From the NCBI RefSeq assembly GCF_013836145.1, contig NZ_CP057483.1, positions 1,116,001-1,180,000 on the forward strand: a stretch of DNA of 64,000 nucleotides, in the 5' to 3' direction. Below are positions 51,532 to 60,765 of the stretch, piece after piece; within the stretch, counting starts at the first letter, position 1; each line of letters starts with the position of its first letter. Position numbers and translations under genes: made by a program. Below the pieces are notes generated by a model, which had not been told where the DNA came from, did no database searches, and saw nothing but the letters and a program-made list of their open reading frames with translations. The stretch is from Citrobacter sp. RHB25-C09 (GTDB taxonomy: Bacteria; Pseudomonadota; Gammaproteobacteria; Enterobacterales; Enterobacteriaceae).

Positions 51532-52896
51532 TTAAATCAGGGCTTGCTCGACTTCGTAGCGATTGGTCACTTTACTGTCAATTTTAACGTAGACGCTACG
51601 TTCTTCCGGAACGATAAATACCTGGCTCACTCCTTCTTTCGCCTCGAGGCGCTGCTGTAACAAGGCATTGATCTCGACGCCTTCTGGAATTTCCACGCGC
51701 AGGCTGCTGACGTAAGGCGGCTCTTTCATCGTACTTGCCACTGCCAGCCATACCATCGCCAGCAGCGCGCCAAACAGAAATACGGTCTGGCCGTCAAACA
51801 TCCCATCAACCCAGCCGCCCAGCGAGCCGCCAATCGCAACGCCCAGGAACTGGCTGGTGGAGTAGACGCCCATTGCCGTACCTTTATATCCTGCCGGTGA
51901 CTCTTTACTGATAAGCGAGGGGAGAAGGGCTTCCATCAGATTAAAGGCAAGGAAAAACAACTGAACGCCGATGATCAATTCCCAGAAGTGCGACCCCGCG
52001 CCCCAGAGAACAATTTCGGCAATCACAATCAGAGCTACGCAGCCTAAGAACACCCGTTTCATCTGGCGTTTGACTTCGGCGTAAATAATAAACGGTACCA
52101 CCGAGCCAAACGAAATGAGCATCGTCACCAGATACACTTTCCAGTGCTCGGCGGCGGGCAGTCCCGCATCGGCAAGCTGACCGGGCAGGGCGACAAAGGT
52201 GGACATCAGTAAAATGTGCAGACACATAATGCCAAAGTTAAGTTTCAGCAGTCTGGGCTCGGCCAGCACTTTACTGAAGCTGCCTTTGACCATCCCCGAC
52301 TCGCGGTTCAGAACATGGTTCTTGCTGTCTGGCACCACCCAGAGGGTAATGATGATTCCCGCGGTGGCGAGAATGGCAATCATCCAGAACAGGGCGTTAA
52401 GACCAAGTGCGTGCGTGATAATCGGCCCTAACACCATCGCAATGGCGAAGGTGATGCCAAAGCTGACGCCGATAAAAGCCATCGCTTTAGTGCGATTTTG
52501 CTCGCGGGTTAAGTCTGAGAGAAGCGCCATCACGGCGGCGGCAATCGCCCCGGAGCCTTGTAGCGCGCGACCAAGAATAATGCCCCAGATGGAGTCCGAG
52601 AGCGCAGCAATGATGCTGCCGAGGATAAACACCGCCAGCCCGCCGACAATCAGCGGTTTACGCCCAATGCGATCGGAAAGAAGCCCAAACGGGATTTGAA
52701 AAATGGCCTGCGCCAGACCGTAAATGCCTATCGCAAGGCCAATTAACGCCTCGCTGGCACCCTGTAACGCCATGCCGTAAGTGGTCAGAACCGGCAGGAC
52801 CATAAACATGCCAAGCATGCGCAATGAAAATACGGTCCCTAAACCCCAGGTGGCGCGCAACTCACCCAGCGTCATTTTATAATCGTTCATTCCCAC
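51532..52896 (-). CDS. yajR: MFS transporter YajR
   Basis: 454 residues, as in E. coli. It is a major facilitator proton-driven transporter of unknown substrate. About twelve helices are followed by a C-terminal soluble ferredoxin-like YAM domain (about 388-454: SSLRVEIPEGVEINALLQQ). Motif A GLLSDRIGRKPLIV lies between TM2 and TM3 and GRALQGSGAIAAA in TM4. The gene stands alone, with a BIME between its 5' end and cyoE. Confidence 0.95.
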   Translation of the reverse strand: MGMNDYKMTLGELRATWGLGTVFSLRMLGMFMVLPVLTTYGMALQGASEALIGLAIGIYGLAQAIFQIPFGLLSDRIGRKPLIVGGLAVFILGSIIAALSDSIWGIILGRALQGSGAIAAAVMALLSDLTREQNRTKAMAFIGVSFGITFAIAMVLGPIITHALGLNALFWMIAILATAGIIITLWVVPDSKNHVLNRESGMVKGSFSKVLAEPRLLKLNFGIMCLHILLMSTFVALPGQLADAGLPAAEHWKVYLVTMLISFGSVVPFIIYAEVKRQMKRVFLGCVALIVIAEIVLWGAGSHFWELIIGVQLFFLAFNLMEALLPSLISKESPAGYKGTAMGVYSTSQFLGVAIGGSLGGWVDGMFDGQTVFLFGALLAMVWLAVASTMKEPPYVSSLRVEIPEGVEINALLQQRLEAKEGVSQVFIVPEERSVYVKIDSKVTNRYEVEQALI

Positions 52897-53001
52897 CTCT
52901 GTCTGAATTTCGCGACTAGTGTAAAGCGGGAAGAGGGCGGGGTAAATATGAGGTTAATGAACAAATGTTGTGGATGTGTGCGGGGGCATATAAAACAAAA
53001 A

Positions 53002-53090
53002 TGCCGGATGGCGATACTCACGTATCTTATCCAGCCTACAGGTAACGCACCATTTGTAGGCCGGATAAGGCGTCAGTCGCCATCCGGTAT
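53002..53090. repeat. BIME between yajR and cyoE
   Basis: A REP unit tgccggatggcgat ... cttatccagcc (53002-53035) and a second in opposite orientation taggccggataaggcg ... cgccatccggta (53056-53089). It lies just downstream of cyoE. Confidence 0.85.
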
Positions 53091-53105
53091 TTATAAACAA
53101 CTCAC

Positions 53106-53996
53106 TTACCAGACGTAAGCCAGCAGGTTGTGCGAATCGGGCACCATAAAATCGACTGACATCATCACGCTCAGCGCGGTAATGGCGATGATGGAGAAGC
53201 CGAACAGCTTACGCGCCCAGACTCTGTCATCTTCCACTTTATAGCCGCGCAGCGCCATGCCCAGCCACCAGACGCTCACCGCCGCGGCGACCACCAGGTA
53301 TTTATACCCGGCATAGCCACCCAGAGAGAGCATCAGCGTGGCGATAGCAAACGCGATGATGTACAGCGTAATGTGGTTCTTCGCCACCGAAATGCCTTTC
53401 ACCACCGGCAGAACCGGGATGTTGGCAGCCTGATAATCCTTAAAACGGAAGATCGCGATGGCGTAAGAGTGCGGCATCTGCCACAGGCTGAAAATCGCCA
53501 GCAGAATCAGCGCGCCGCTGTCGAACTCGCCGGTCACGGCGCAGTAGCCGATAACCGGCGGCGCTGCGCCAGAGAGCGAGCCGATCAGGGTGCCGTAGAC
53601 TGAGTGGCGTTTCATATACAGGCTATAAACGCCCACATAAACCACAAAGCCCATCACACCCAGCCAGCAGGCCAGAGGATTCGCGCCAAACCACAGCAGC
53701 ATGAAGCCAGCAATACCCAGTAGGGTGGCGTACACCAGCGAGACAGCAGGAGAAATCAGGCCCTTAACCAGCACCCGATTTTTGGTCCTTTCCATCTTCC
53801 TGTCGATATCCCTGTCGATGTAGTTGTTAAATACACAACCCGACGCCACAACCAGTGACACCCCGACCAACGTGTAGATGAAGAGGGGATAATCAATGCT
53901 GCCTTTGGAGGCCAGCAGGAACCCCCCGATCACCGAGATCAGGTTGCCAAAGATGATGCCTGGTTTCGTTACTTGCAGGTATTGCTTAAACATCAT
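53106..53996 (-). CDS. cyoE: Protoheme IX farnesyltransferase (heme O synthase)
   Basis: 296 residues from the first of two ATGs at 53996, matching MMFKQYLQVTKPG in E. coli. CyoE adds the farnesyl group to heme b to make heme O for the CyoB active site. It is a UbiA-type polytopic prenyltransferase: the Asp-rich motif is NNYIDRDIDRKMERT, with a second region IFRFKDYQAANIP. Last gene of cyoABCDE; the farnesyl diphosphate comes from IspA, also in this window. Confidence 0.97.
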   Translation of the reverse strand: MMFKQYLQVTKPGIIFGNLISVIGGFLLASKGSIDYPLFIYTLVGVSLVVASGCVFNNYIDRDIDRKMERTKNRVLVKGLISPAVSLVYATLLGIAGFMLLWFGANPLACWLGVMGFVVYVGVYSLYMKRHSVYGTLIGSLSGAAPPVIGYCAVTGEFDSGALILLAIFSLWQMPHSYAIAIFRFKDYQAANIPVLPVVKGISVAKNHITLYIIAFAIATLMLSLGGYAGYKYLVVAAAVSVWWLGMALRGYKVEDDRVWARKLFGFSIIAITALSVMMSVDFMVPDSHNLLAYVW

Positions 53997-54007
53997 AACC
54001 GCCGCTC

Positions 54008-54337
54008 TTAGTGCATCATCATGTTGTAGTTCAGGTTCCACATGATCCAGATGGAGCCTACAACCAGGATGGCGATGATCAGCACGGTAAAGACGAAGGC
54101 CGTCATGTTCCAGCCTTCATCAGACTTGGTGTTCATGTGCAGGAAGCACACCAGATGCACCAGAATCTGCACCACTGCCATTGCCAGGATTGTCCCCAGG
54201 ATTACGGCCGGAGAAGCAGCACCCGTCATCACCATCCAGAACGGGATCACCGTCAGGATGATCGACAGGATGAAACCTGTCATGTAGGTTTTCACGCTGC
54301 CGTGGGACGCGCCGCCGTGATCGGTAGAATGACTCAT
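54008..54337 (-). CDS. cyoD: Cytochrome bo3 ubiquinol oxidase subunit IV
   Basis: 109 residues from the ATG at 54337, overlapping the cyoC TAA by one base. It is a small three-helix subunit that helps assemble CyoB. The start MSHSTDHGGASHGSVKTY, then ILSIILTVIPFWMVM, VVQILVHLVCFLHM and a C-terminal helix ending NLNYNMMMH agree with E. coli CyoD. Confidence 0.97.
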   Translation of the reverse strand: MSHSTDHGGASHGSVKTYMTGFILSIILTVIPFWMVMTGAASPAVILGTILAMAVVQILVHLVCFLHMNTKSDEGWNMTAFVFTVLIIAILVVGSIWIMWNLNYNMMMH

Positions 54338-54951
54338 TACATCGCCCCCATCAGATAAACAACGGTGAATACGCAGATCCACACCACGTCCAGGAAGTGC
54401 CAGAACAGGCTCAGGCACATGATACGGGTGCGGTTGGTGCTGGTCAGGCCGCGACGAGCGATCTGTACCATCAGCACCGCCATCCAGATAAGACCGGAAG
54501 TGACGTGCAGACCGTGCGTACCCACCAGCGCGAAGAACGCAGACAGGAAGCCACTGCGATCCGGGCCCATACCGTTAACAATCAGGTGATGGAATTCATA
54601 GATTTCCATCCCGATAAACCCGGCACCGAACAAGAAGGTCAACGCCAGCCAGGAAACTACCTGGCTCTTGTTGTTCTTGTGCATGGCGATCGCCGCCATG
54701 CCGTAGGTGATGGAGCTGAATAACAGCAGGAAAGTTTCAACCAGAACGAACGGCAGCTCGAAAATGTCCTTGCCTGTTGGGCCACCCGCGGTGCCGTTCA
54801 CCAGAACGGCGTAGGTCGCAAACAGGATAGAGAACAGAATGCAGTCGCTCATCAGGTAGATCCAGAATCCGAAGATTTTGTTCTCACCTGCGTCGTGGTG
54901 CCCGTGTCCGTGCGCGTGGGCAGTCGCGTTCGTCAAAGTATCAGTTGCCAT
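54337..54951 (-). CDS. cyoC: Cytochrome bo3 ubiquinol oxidase subunit III
   Basis: 204 residues with five membrane helices. It is the non-redox subunit III of the heme-copper oxidase. The His-rich N-terminal tail (HAHGHGHHD) and conserved WIYLMSDCILFSILFATY, with GAGFIGMEIYEF and SLFWHFLDVVWICVF, match the family. It overlaps the end of cyoB by 11 bp. Confidence 0.97.
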   Translation of the reverse strand: MATDTLTNATAHAHGHGHHDAGENKIFGFWIYLMSDCILFSILFATYAVLVNGTAGGPTGKDIFELPFVLVETFLLLFSSITYGMAAIAMHKNNKSQVVSWLALTFLFGAGFIGMEIYEFHHLIVNGMGPDRSGFLSAFFALVGTHGLHVTSGLIWMAVLMVQIARRGLTSTNRTRIMCLSLFWHFLDVVWICVFTVVYLMGAM

Positions 54952-56932
54952 TTTTCAGCCCTGCCTTAGAAATCTCATCGAAATGCTGGTTTTCCAGTTT
55001 TTCGACTTCCTGGACTGGTACGTAGTAGTCCACGTCCTCGTCAAAGCTTTTCACAATCCAGGTGATGATCATGCCTGCGAAACCTACGATCGCTAGCCAC
55101 CAGATATGCCAGATCATGGCGAAACCGAAGACCGTCGAGAAGGCAGTGATGACGATACCCGCACCGCTGTTCTTCGGCATATGAATCTCTTCATAATGCG
55201 CAGGCTGTTTGTACGCTTCACCTTTTTCTTTCATTTCCCAGAAGGCATCACGCTCGTGGACGTGTGGCACAACGGCAAAGTTATAGAACGGAGGCGGAGA
55301 AGAGGTTGCCCACTCCAGCGTACGACCACCCCACGGGTCACCGGTCAGGTCACGGTTCTGCTCGCGGTCGCGAATAGATACGTACATCTGAATGAATTGA
55401 CACAGGATACCCAGTGCAATCAACGCGGCGCCACAGGCGGCCACTACCAGCATCGGATGGAACTGTGGATCAATCTGCTGGCTCAGACGACGGGTCATCC
55501 CCATAAAGCCCAGCACGTACAGCGGCATAAACGCCACGAAGAAGCCGATGATCCAGAACCAGAACGCGCGTTTACCCCAGGTTTCGTTCAGCGTGAAGCC
55601 GAACGCTTTAGGCCACCAGTAGGTCATCCCTGCGAAGCAGCCGAAGACCACGCCGCCGATGATAACGTTATGGAAGTGCGCAATCAGGAACAGACTGTTG
55701 TGCAGAACGAAGTCTGCGCCCGGAACCGCCAGCAGTACGCCGGTCATGCCGCCGACCGAGAAGGTCACGATAAAGCCAATCGTCCACAGCATCGCTGAGT
55801 GGAACACGATACGGCCCTGATACATGGTGAACAGCCAGTTGAAGATCTTCACCCCGGTCGGGATGGCGATAATCATGGTGGTGATACCGAAGAAGGCGTT
55901 TACGTTTGCGCCTGCACCCATGGTGAAGAAGTGGTGCAGCCAAACAATGAACGACAGAACGGTAATACACACGGTTGCCCACACCAGCGAGGTGTAACCA
56001 AACAGACGTTTACGTGAGAAGGTTGCCGCGATTTCGGAGAACACCCCGAACACCGGCAGGATCAGAATGTACACTTCCGGATGGCCCCAGGCCCAAATCA
56101 GGTTGATGTACATCATCATGTTGCCGCCCATATCATTGGTGAAGAAATGGGTGCCCAGATAGCGATCCAGGGTCAGCAACGCGACGGTAACCGTCAGAAT
56201 CGGGAAAGAAGCGATAATCAGAATGTTCGCGCACAGCGATGCCCAGGTAAACACCGGCATCTTGAACATGGTCATTCCCGGTGCACGCATCTTAATGATG
56301 GTCACAAAGAAGTTGATACCGGTCAGTGTGGTACCTATACCGGACAACTGGACTGCCCATATCCAATAATCGACCCCGACGCTTGGACTGTACTCTATTC
56401 CCGAGAGCGGCGGATACGCCAGCCAACCGGTCTGCGCGAATTCACCTACGCCCAGAGACAAGTTAACCAGGATTACGCCGACAACGGTGAACCAGAAGCT
56501 CAGGTTGTTCAGGAACGGGAACGCAACGTCACGCGCACCGATCTGTAGCGGAACCACCAGGTTCATCAGACCGATAACGAATGGCATTGCCACGAAGAAG
56601 ATCATAATCACGCCGTGAGCCGTGAAGATCTGGTCGTAGTGGTGAGGTGGCAGGAAGCCCGCCTCACCCGCAGAAGCCAGCGCTTGCTGACTACGCATCA
56701 TGATGGCGTCGGCAAAGCCACGAATCAACATGACGATTGCGACGATGACATACATGATGCCAAGGCGTTTGTGGTCAACCGAAGTTAGCCACTCTTTCCA
56801 CAGGTAGGTCCACTTACCGAAGTAAGTGATCAGGCCGAGTAAGGCCGCACCACCGATGATAATGGCAGCGATCGTAACCATGACAATTGGTTCATGGAAC
56901 GGAACTGCATCCAGTGTCAATTTTCCGAACAT
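54941..56932 (-). CDS. cyoB: Cytochrome bo3 ubiquinol oxidase subunit I
   Basis: 663 residues, as in E. coli. It holds low-spin heme b, heme o3 and CuB, and pumps protons while reducing oxygen. Key ligands: His in FTAHGVIMIFF (low-spin heme), the His-Tyr pair in WAWGHPEVYILILP, WLHHFF (CuB) and IAHFHNVIIGG (heme ligands). About fifteen membrane helices are expected. It lies 18 bp after cyoA. Confidence 0.98.
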   Translation of the reverse strand: MFGKLTLDAVPFHEPIVMVTIAAIIIGGAALLGLITYFGKWTYLWKEWLTSVDHKRLGIMYVIVAIVMLIRGFADAIMMRSQQALASAGEAGFLPPHHYDQIFTAHGVIMIFFVAMPFVIGLMNLVVPLQIGARDVAFPFLNNLSFWFTVVGVILVNLSLGVGEFAQTGWLAYPPLSGIEYSPSVGVDYWIWAVQLSGIGTTLTGINFFVTIIKMRAPGMTMFKMPVFTWASLCANILIIASFPILTVTVALLTLDRYLGTHFFTNDMGGNMMMYINLIWAWGHPEVYILILPVFGVFSEIAATFSRKRLFGYTSLVWATVCITVLSFIVWLHHFFTMGAGANVNAFFGITTMIIAIPTGVKIFNWLFTMYQGRIVFHSAMLWTIGFIVTFSVGGMTGVLLAVPGADFVLHNSLFLIAHFHNVIIGGVVFGCFAGMTYWWPKAFGFTLNETWGKRAFWFWIIGFFVAFMPLYVLGFMGMTRRLSQQIDPQFHPMLVVAACGAALIALGILCQFIQMYVSIRDREQNRDLTGDPWGGRTLEWATSSPPPFYNFAVVPHVHERDAFWEMKEKGEAYKQPAHYEEIHMPKNSGAGIVITAFSTVFGFAMIWHIWWLAIVGFAGMIITWIVKSFDEDVDYYVPVQEVEKLENQHFDEISKAGLKNGN

Positions 56933-56950
56933 CGTTTTCTTCCTCGGCCC

Positions 56951-57898
56951 TTATTGAGCGGCTTCCGCGTGGCTCATGTCCATGCCTTCCATTCCTTCGT
57001 GCGAGCTGTGCTCACCTTCTGGTTGGGTCATGTCCATGCTCTTACCGTGAGCCATAAATTTGTTAATGACGTCCTTAAACAAATCCGGTTTCACGTTGGA
57101 GAAATATTCCACCTTGTTGTACTCGCTAGGCGCAGCCAGTTTCTCGAACGCGGCCATATCGTTCATGGCGTTCGGTGACTGTTTCGCTTTAGCAACCCAC
57201 TGGTCGAATGCAGCGCGGTCCGGAGTGGCAATAGCTTTGAACTTCATACCTGAGAAGCCCGGTCCGCTATAGCTTGCGGAGATACCGTCATAGGTACCGG
57301 CTTCATTGGCGATCAGATGCAAACGAGTTTGCATACCGGCCATGGCATAAATCTGGCTACCCAGACGCGGGATAAAGAAGGAGTTCATCACGGAGTTAGA
57401 GGTCACTTTGAAGTAAACCGGAGTGTTCGCCGGGAAGGCGATTTCATTCACGGTTGCAATGCCCTGTTCCGGATAGATGAAGAACCATTTCCAGTCCATG
57501 GAAACCACTTCGATGGTAATCGGCTTCTCGTCATGGGCCAGCGGTTTGCTTGGCTCAAGCGCATGGGTAGTTTTCCAGGTAAGCACGGCAAGGAAAATGA
57601 TGATCAGAATAGGCACCGTCCAGACTACAGCTTCCACTTTATTGGAGTGTGACCAGTTCGGGCTGTACTTCGCATCTTTATTGCTTGCACGATACTTCCA
57701 GGCGAAACCAACCGCCATCAAGATTGCAGGGATAACGACGATCAACATCAGGCCAAATGCCGTCAGTATCAGAGAACGTTGCTCCAGTCCAATCTGTCCT
57801 TTGGGATCTAACAGCGCAGAATTACAGCCACTGAGTAAGGCAGTGCCTGCAAATAATGACAACCATCCCAAACTTTTATTGTATTTCCTGAGTCTCAT
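56951..57898 (-). CDS. cyoA: Cytochrome bo3 ubiquinol oxidase subunit II
   Basis: 315 residues, as in E. coli. A lipoprotein signal ends at Cys25 in LLSGC; two membrane helices (about 45-70 and 88-110) precede a periplasmic cupredoxin-like domain (about 125-250). As in other quinol oxidases the CuA ligands are missing. The C-terminal tail is Met/His/Glu-rich (MDMTQPEGEHSSHEGMEGMD). It is the first gene of cyoABCDE; in E. coli the operon is repressed by ArcA and Fnr. Confidence 0.97.
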   Translation of the reverse strand: MRLRKYNKSLGWLSLFAGTALLSGCNSALLDPKGQIGLEQRSLILTAFGLMLIVVIPAILMAVGFAWKYRASNKDAKYSPNWSHSNKVEAVVWTVPILIIIFLAVLTWKTTHALEPSKPLAHDEKPITIEVVSMDWKWFFIYPEQGIATVNEIAFPANTPVYFKVTSNSVMNSFFIPRLGSQIYAMAGMQTRLHLIANEAGTYDGISASYSGPGFSGMKFKAIATPDRAAFDQWVAKAKQSPNAMNDMAAFEKLAAPSEYNKVEYFSNVKPDLFKDVINKFMAHGKSMDMTQPEGEHSSHEGMEGMDMSHAEAAQ

Positions 57899-58357
57899 TT
57901 AACGACCTCAATTCCACGGGACCTGGTGGCGTTTAAAGTGTGGGGGCATTTTACGGGAAGGTTACATTACTGTAAACATCATTGGATCTGTGTTACTGGG
58001 TTCTGCCGACCATGTCACACATGTTGCAAGATATGTCGACCTGTCATTTAGAACCTGTTGCAAAATCACGTTATAACGAAAGCGGGAGCGGAGGGGAGAG
58101 GCTGAGGGCAATTGGTATAACCAATGCTAAAATAAAACAAATGGTTAACAATTAATTATCAATATAAAGACAATTGAGTGACAAAAAATAAATAACACTT
58201 TGCTGAATCGTGTTAGGAAAATTAATACTATTAAAAGCGCCAATAATTTCCAATTCGTAAGGCGCACAAAATAACAAATATTATTTTTTCTCTCTGACGA
58301 ATATTTAGCCGATATAATTTCAGGCAGTGATTACAACGGCTAAATATTGTTGCGGAC
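57899..58357. promoter_or_regulatory. cyo promoter region and ampG 3' flank
   Basis: 459 bp, AT-rich by eye. The cyo promoter on the minus strand should lie in the part near 57900-58080, but I could not fix a -10/-35 pair. gttaacaattaattatcaat (58144-58163) resembles an ArcA-type site; it is 250 bp from cyoA, so its relevance is uncertain. The far end holds a perfect inverted repeat described separately. Confidence 0.4.
58300..58348. repeat. Perfect 12-bp inverted repeat after ampG
   Basis: aatatttagccg (58300-58311) and cggctaaatatt (58337-58348) are exact reverse complements, with a 25-nt spacer, 9 bp after the ampG stop. It is not followed by a T-run at once in the ampG direction. Confidence 0.7.
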
Positions 58358-59833
58358 TTACACCAGTCGGGCTTTACGCAGTGCCAGATAGTCGAGGAAC
58401 CCACCCAATACGATACCGCAAACGGCAACGCCCACCGCCACTTCAAGGAGTCCTGGCAGGAAGGAAAAATGGGTGTAGTCTAAGGCGTTCATCGATAACA
58501 GCAGTAGCCAGACCGCCAGCAGTCCGCAGCCCACCATCAGGACATTTAATGCCAACCGATAGGCGGTACGAAACTCGGTTCGCGGCAGGAAGCTATCGTT
58601 CTTCTGAGTATATTCCAGCGTTTGTCGGCATATCAGCAGCAGAAGCAGGCCTGGTACCGCTGCCACCACGGAGAAAAGATAGAAGGTCGGCCAGCCGTGC
58701 GCTTCCACAAACCAGCCCGCCACCGGGCCAACGTAAACCCGTCCTACCGCAGAGAGAGCTGATAACAGTGCGAACTGGGTCGCGGAAAACGATTTATTAC
58801 ACAGCGTCATCAGCAGCGCGACAAAGGCTGAGGTCCCCATTCCGCCACACAGGTTTTCGAAAAACACGGCCGTGGCCATGCTAATCATATTTTTATCGGT
58901 TATTGAAAGCAGCCAGTATCCCGCATTGGACACGCCCTGCAGAATACCGAAGATCATCAGCGCACGGAAAAGCGTTAGCCTCTGCATCAACACCCCACCG
59001 TACAGCGCGCCCACGATGGTTGCCAACAACCCTAACGTTTTATTGACGACCCCGACTTCTCCCGCATCAAACCCAACACCGCGAATCAAAAAGGTGGTCG
59101 TCAGACTCATAGCAAAAGCATCACCCAGCTTATAAAGGATGATGAGCAGCAAAATCAGCCAGGCGTTGTTGCGACTAAAGAAATCGCGCAACGGGGCGGC
59201 GACGGCCTGTTCCAGCGTCTTAGGAACCGGAATGGTGTCGGTTGGCTCCGGCGCGAGCAGGGTTGAGATGATGCAGGGAATCAGCAGCGCCGCCATCAGC
59301 CAGTACATTCCCTGCCAGCCGAGCCAGCGATCGGCCATCCAGAGCGCCAGCCCACCGGAAACCAGCATTCCAAGGCGGTAACCAAGTACACTAATAGCCG
59401 CACCTGCCCCGCGTTCTTCAGCGGCTAAGACATCCGTTTTCCACGCATCAAAGACGATATCCTGCGAGGCAGAGCAAAAGGCGATCACCACCGCTAATGC
59501 TGCCATCCAGCGCAACTGGGTTCCGGGCTCAAGAAAGCCCATGGCGGCGATAGAGGCAAGCAGCAGAACCTGGGTGGTCAACAGCCAGCCGCGACGACGA
59601 CCTAAAAAAGGTGGCGTATAGCGGTCCATGACCGGGGACCAGAGAAACTTAAAGACGTAAGCCTGACCGACCAGTGAAAAGAAACCGATGGTTTTGAGAT
59701 CGATATTCTCAACGGTCATCCAGGCCTGCAACGTTCCGGAGGTGAGTGCGAGCGGTAAACCAGAGGCGAAACCCAACATCAGCAAAATGGCTGATTTCGG
59801 TTGCTGAAAAATGCGTAAATAGTGACTGGACAT
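58358..59833 (-). CDS. ampG: Muropeptide permease AmpG
   Basis: 491 residues from the ATG at 59833 (E. coli start); a second ATG at 59839 is also possible. AmpG is an inner-membrane MFS-like carrier that imports anhydro-muropeptides for cell-wall recycling; its cargo induces ampC in species with AmpR. Conserved: LMLGFASGLPLALTSGTLQAW, GLVGQAYVFKFLWSP-type loop, MDRYTPPFLGRRRGW. No Shine-Dalgarno is seen before either ATG, and a stable hairpin ends 15 bp upstream. Confidence 0.96.
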   Translation of the reverse strand: MSSHYLRIFQQPKSAILLMLGFASGLPLALTSGTLQAWMTVENIDLKTIGFFSLVGQAYVFKFLWSPVMDRYTPPFLGRRRGWLLTTQVLLLASIAAMGFLEPGTQLRWMAALAVVIAFCSASQDIVFDAWKTDVLAAEERGAGAAISVLGYRLGMLVSGGLALWMADRWLGWQGMYWLMAALLIPCIISTLLAPEPTDTIPVPKTLEQAVAAPLRDFFSRNNAWLILLLIILYKLGDAFAMSLTTTFLIRGVGFDAGEVGVVNKTLGLLATIVGALYGGVLMQRLTLFRALMIFGILQGVSNAGYWLLSITDKNMISMATAVFFENLCGGMGTSAFVALLMTLCNKSFSATQFALLSALSAVGRVYVGPVAGWFVEAHGWPTFYLFSVVAAVPGLLLLLICRQTLEYTQKNDSFLPRTEFRTAYRLALNVLMVGCGLLAVWLLLLSMNALDYTHFSFLPGLLEVAVGVAVCGIVLGGFLDYLALRKARLV

Positions 59834-59847
59834 GGGCATATAAAGTT

Positions 59848-59868
59848 GACCCGGCTTTACGCCGGGTC
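59848..59868 (-). terminator. Hairpin between yajG and ampG
   Basis: gacccggc (59848-59855) pairs perfectly with gccgggtc (59861-59868) around tttac. In the minus-strand transcript it follows yajG by 11 nt and is followed by aacttta, not a proper U-run. It may act as an attenuator or as a 3'-end structure of yajG mRNA. Confidence 0.6.
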
Positions 59869-59879
59869 AGGGGGCTGTA

Positions 59880-60458
59880 TTAGCGGGCGTTTTGCTTGAT
59901 GAAATCATGAACGCTGGTGTCCTGAGACATATCAGCGATGGTATCAGTCAGAACGCTGTCAACCGCGTTGGCGATATTTTTGTTGGTCGCAGTGAATGCG
60001 CCTTCAACAGAGTAGCTCGCGCGGTAGTTTTTGGTCATCTTGTTGCCGTTCGCCGCAGTGGCGATGATGGCGATATCCGCTTTAGTGGCGATGTTATAAC
60101 GGACGTTACCCTGAGAGACATCGGCGTACAGCTGATTCACGATAATCTGCAGGTTTACGGCACCGTTCGGGCCAACCATGTAACCGCGTGCGGTCATCTG
60201 TTTTTCCAGCACTTCCTGGAGCAGGAAGCGCAGATCGCGGGAGGCGGTCAACGTCACCAGTTGATTTTCGCGGGTGACTTTGGCCAGAGCCTGATCCGGA
60301 CGCTGGTCGGCGCCGTTGATGCTAACGGTCACGCCCATCAGGCTTGGATCCTGTTGCGGCAGCGTAATCTTAGGCGACACATCAATGGTTGTCGGTGGTG
60401 TTGCGCATCCTGCCAGCATAAACATCGCGACTAAAGGGAAGAGGATTTTTTTTAACAT
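59880..60458 (-). CDS. yajG: Lipoprotein YajG
   Basis: 192 residues from the ATG at 60458; longer in-frame starts are rejected. The lipoprotein signal has lipobox Leu-Ala-Gly-Cys with Cys18. The mature domain is mixed alpha/beta, with DQRPDQALAKV and the C-terminal ATNKNIANAVDSVLTD. Function unknown. It is encoded directly upstream of ampG, as in E. coli, and is divergent from bolA. Confidence 0.94.
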   Translation of the reverse strand: MLKKILFPLVAMFMLAGCATPPTTIDVSPKITLPQQDPSLMGVTVSINGADQRPDQALAKVTRENQLVTLTASRDLRFLLQEVLEKQMTARGYMVGPNGAVNLQIIVNQLYADVSQGNVRYNIATKADIAIIATAANGNKMTKNYRASYSVEGAFTATNKNIANAVDSVLTDTIADMSQDTSVHDFIKQNAR

Positions 60459-60765
60459 TCTTGGACTCTCAGTGACTCTAAAACTGGTGGATAGAAAAAA
60501 ATTCTCGCCATCATAACATTGCCAACGACGAGGGGAAGTAGGTAACGCATGTAAATTCATCGCGTTGTCCCTTTTATAACCTGGCAGAGAACAAAGTCGG
60601 GCTTTTCGCAACGCAGTAAACGTATAAAACAGTAAACTTTATCCCTTTATAAGTGAAAATCAGACGAAGGCTAAATTTTTGTTGTAATGCTGTAATGTAA
60701 ACGGTAAAAGCGGCTAGTATTTAAAGTGATGGTTGACATCTCAGCGTCGTTTGAGGAGATATTTC
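60459..60765. other. yajG-bolA divergent intergenic region
   Basis: 307 bp. It holds the yajG promoter on one strand and the bolA promoters on the other. Apart from the bolA gearbox -10 at 60711-60720 I see no further clear element. Confidence 0.5.
60711..60720 (+). promoter_or_regulatory. Gearbox -10 of bolA
   Basis: CGGCTAGTAT is the gearbox -10 known for bolA-p1, the RpoS-dependent, growth-rate-inverse promoter of E. coli. It lies 46 bp before the bolA ATG. Confidence 0.75.
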
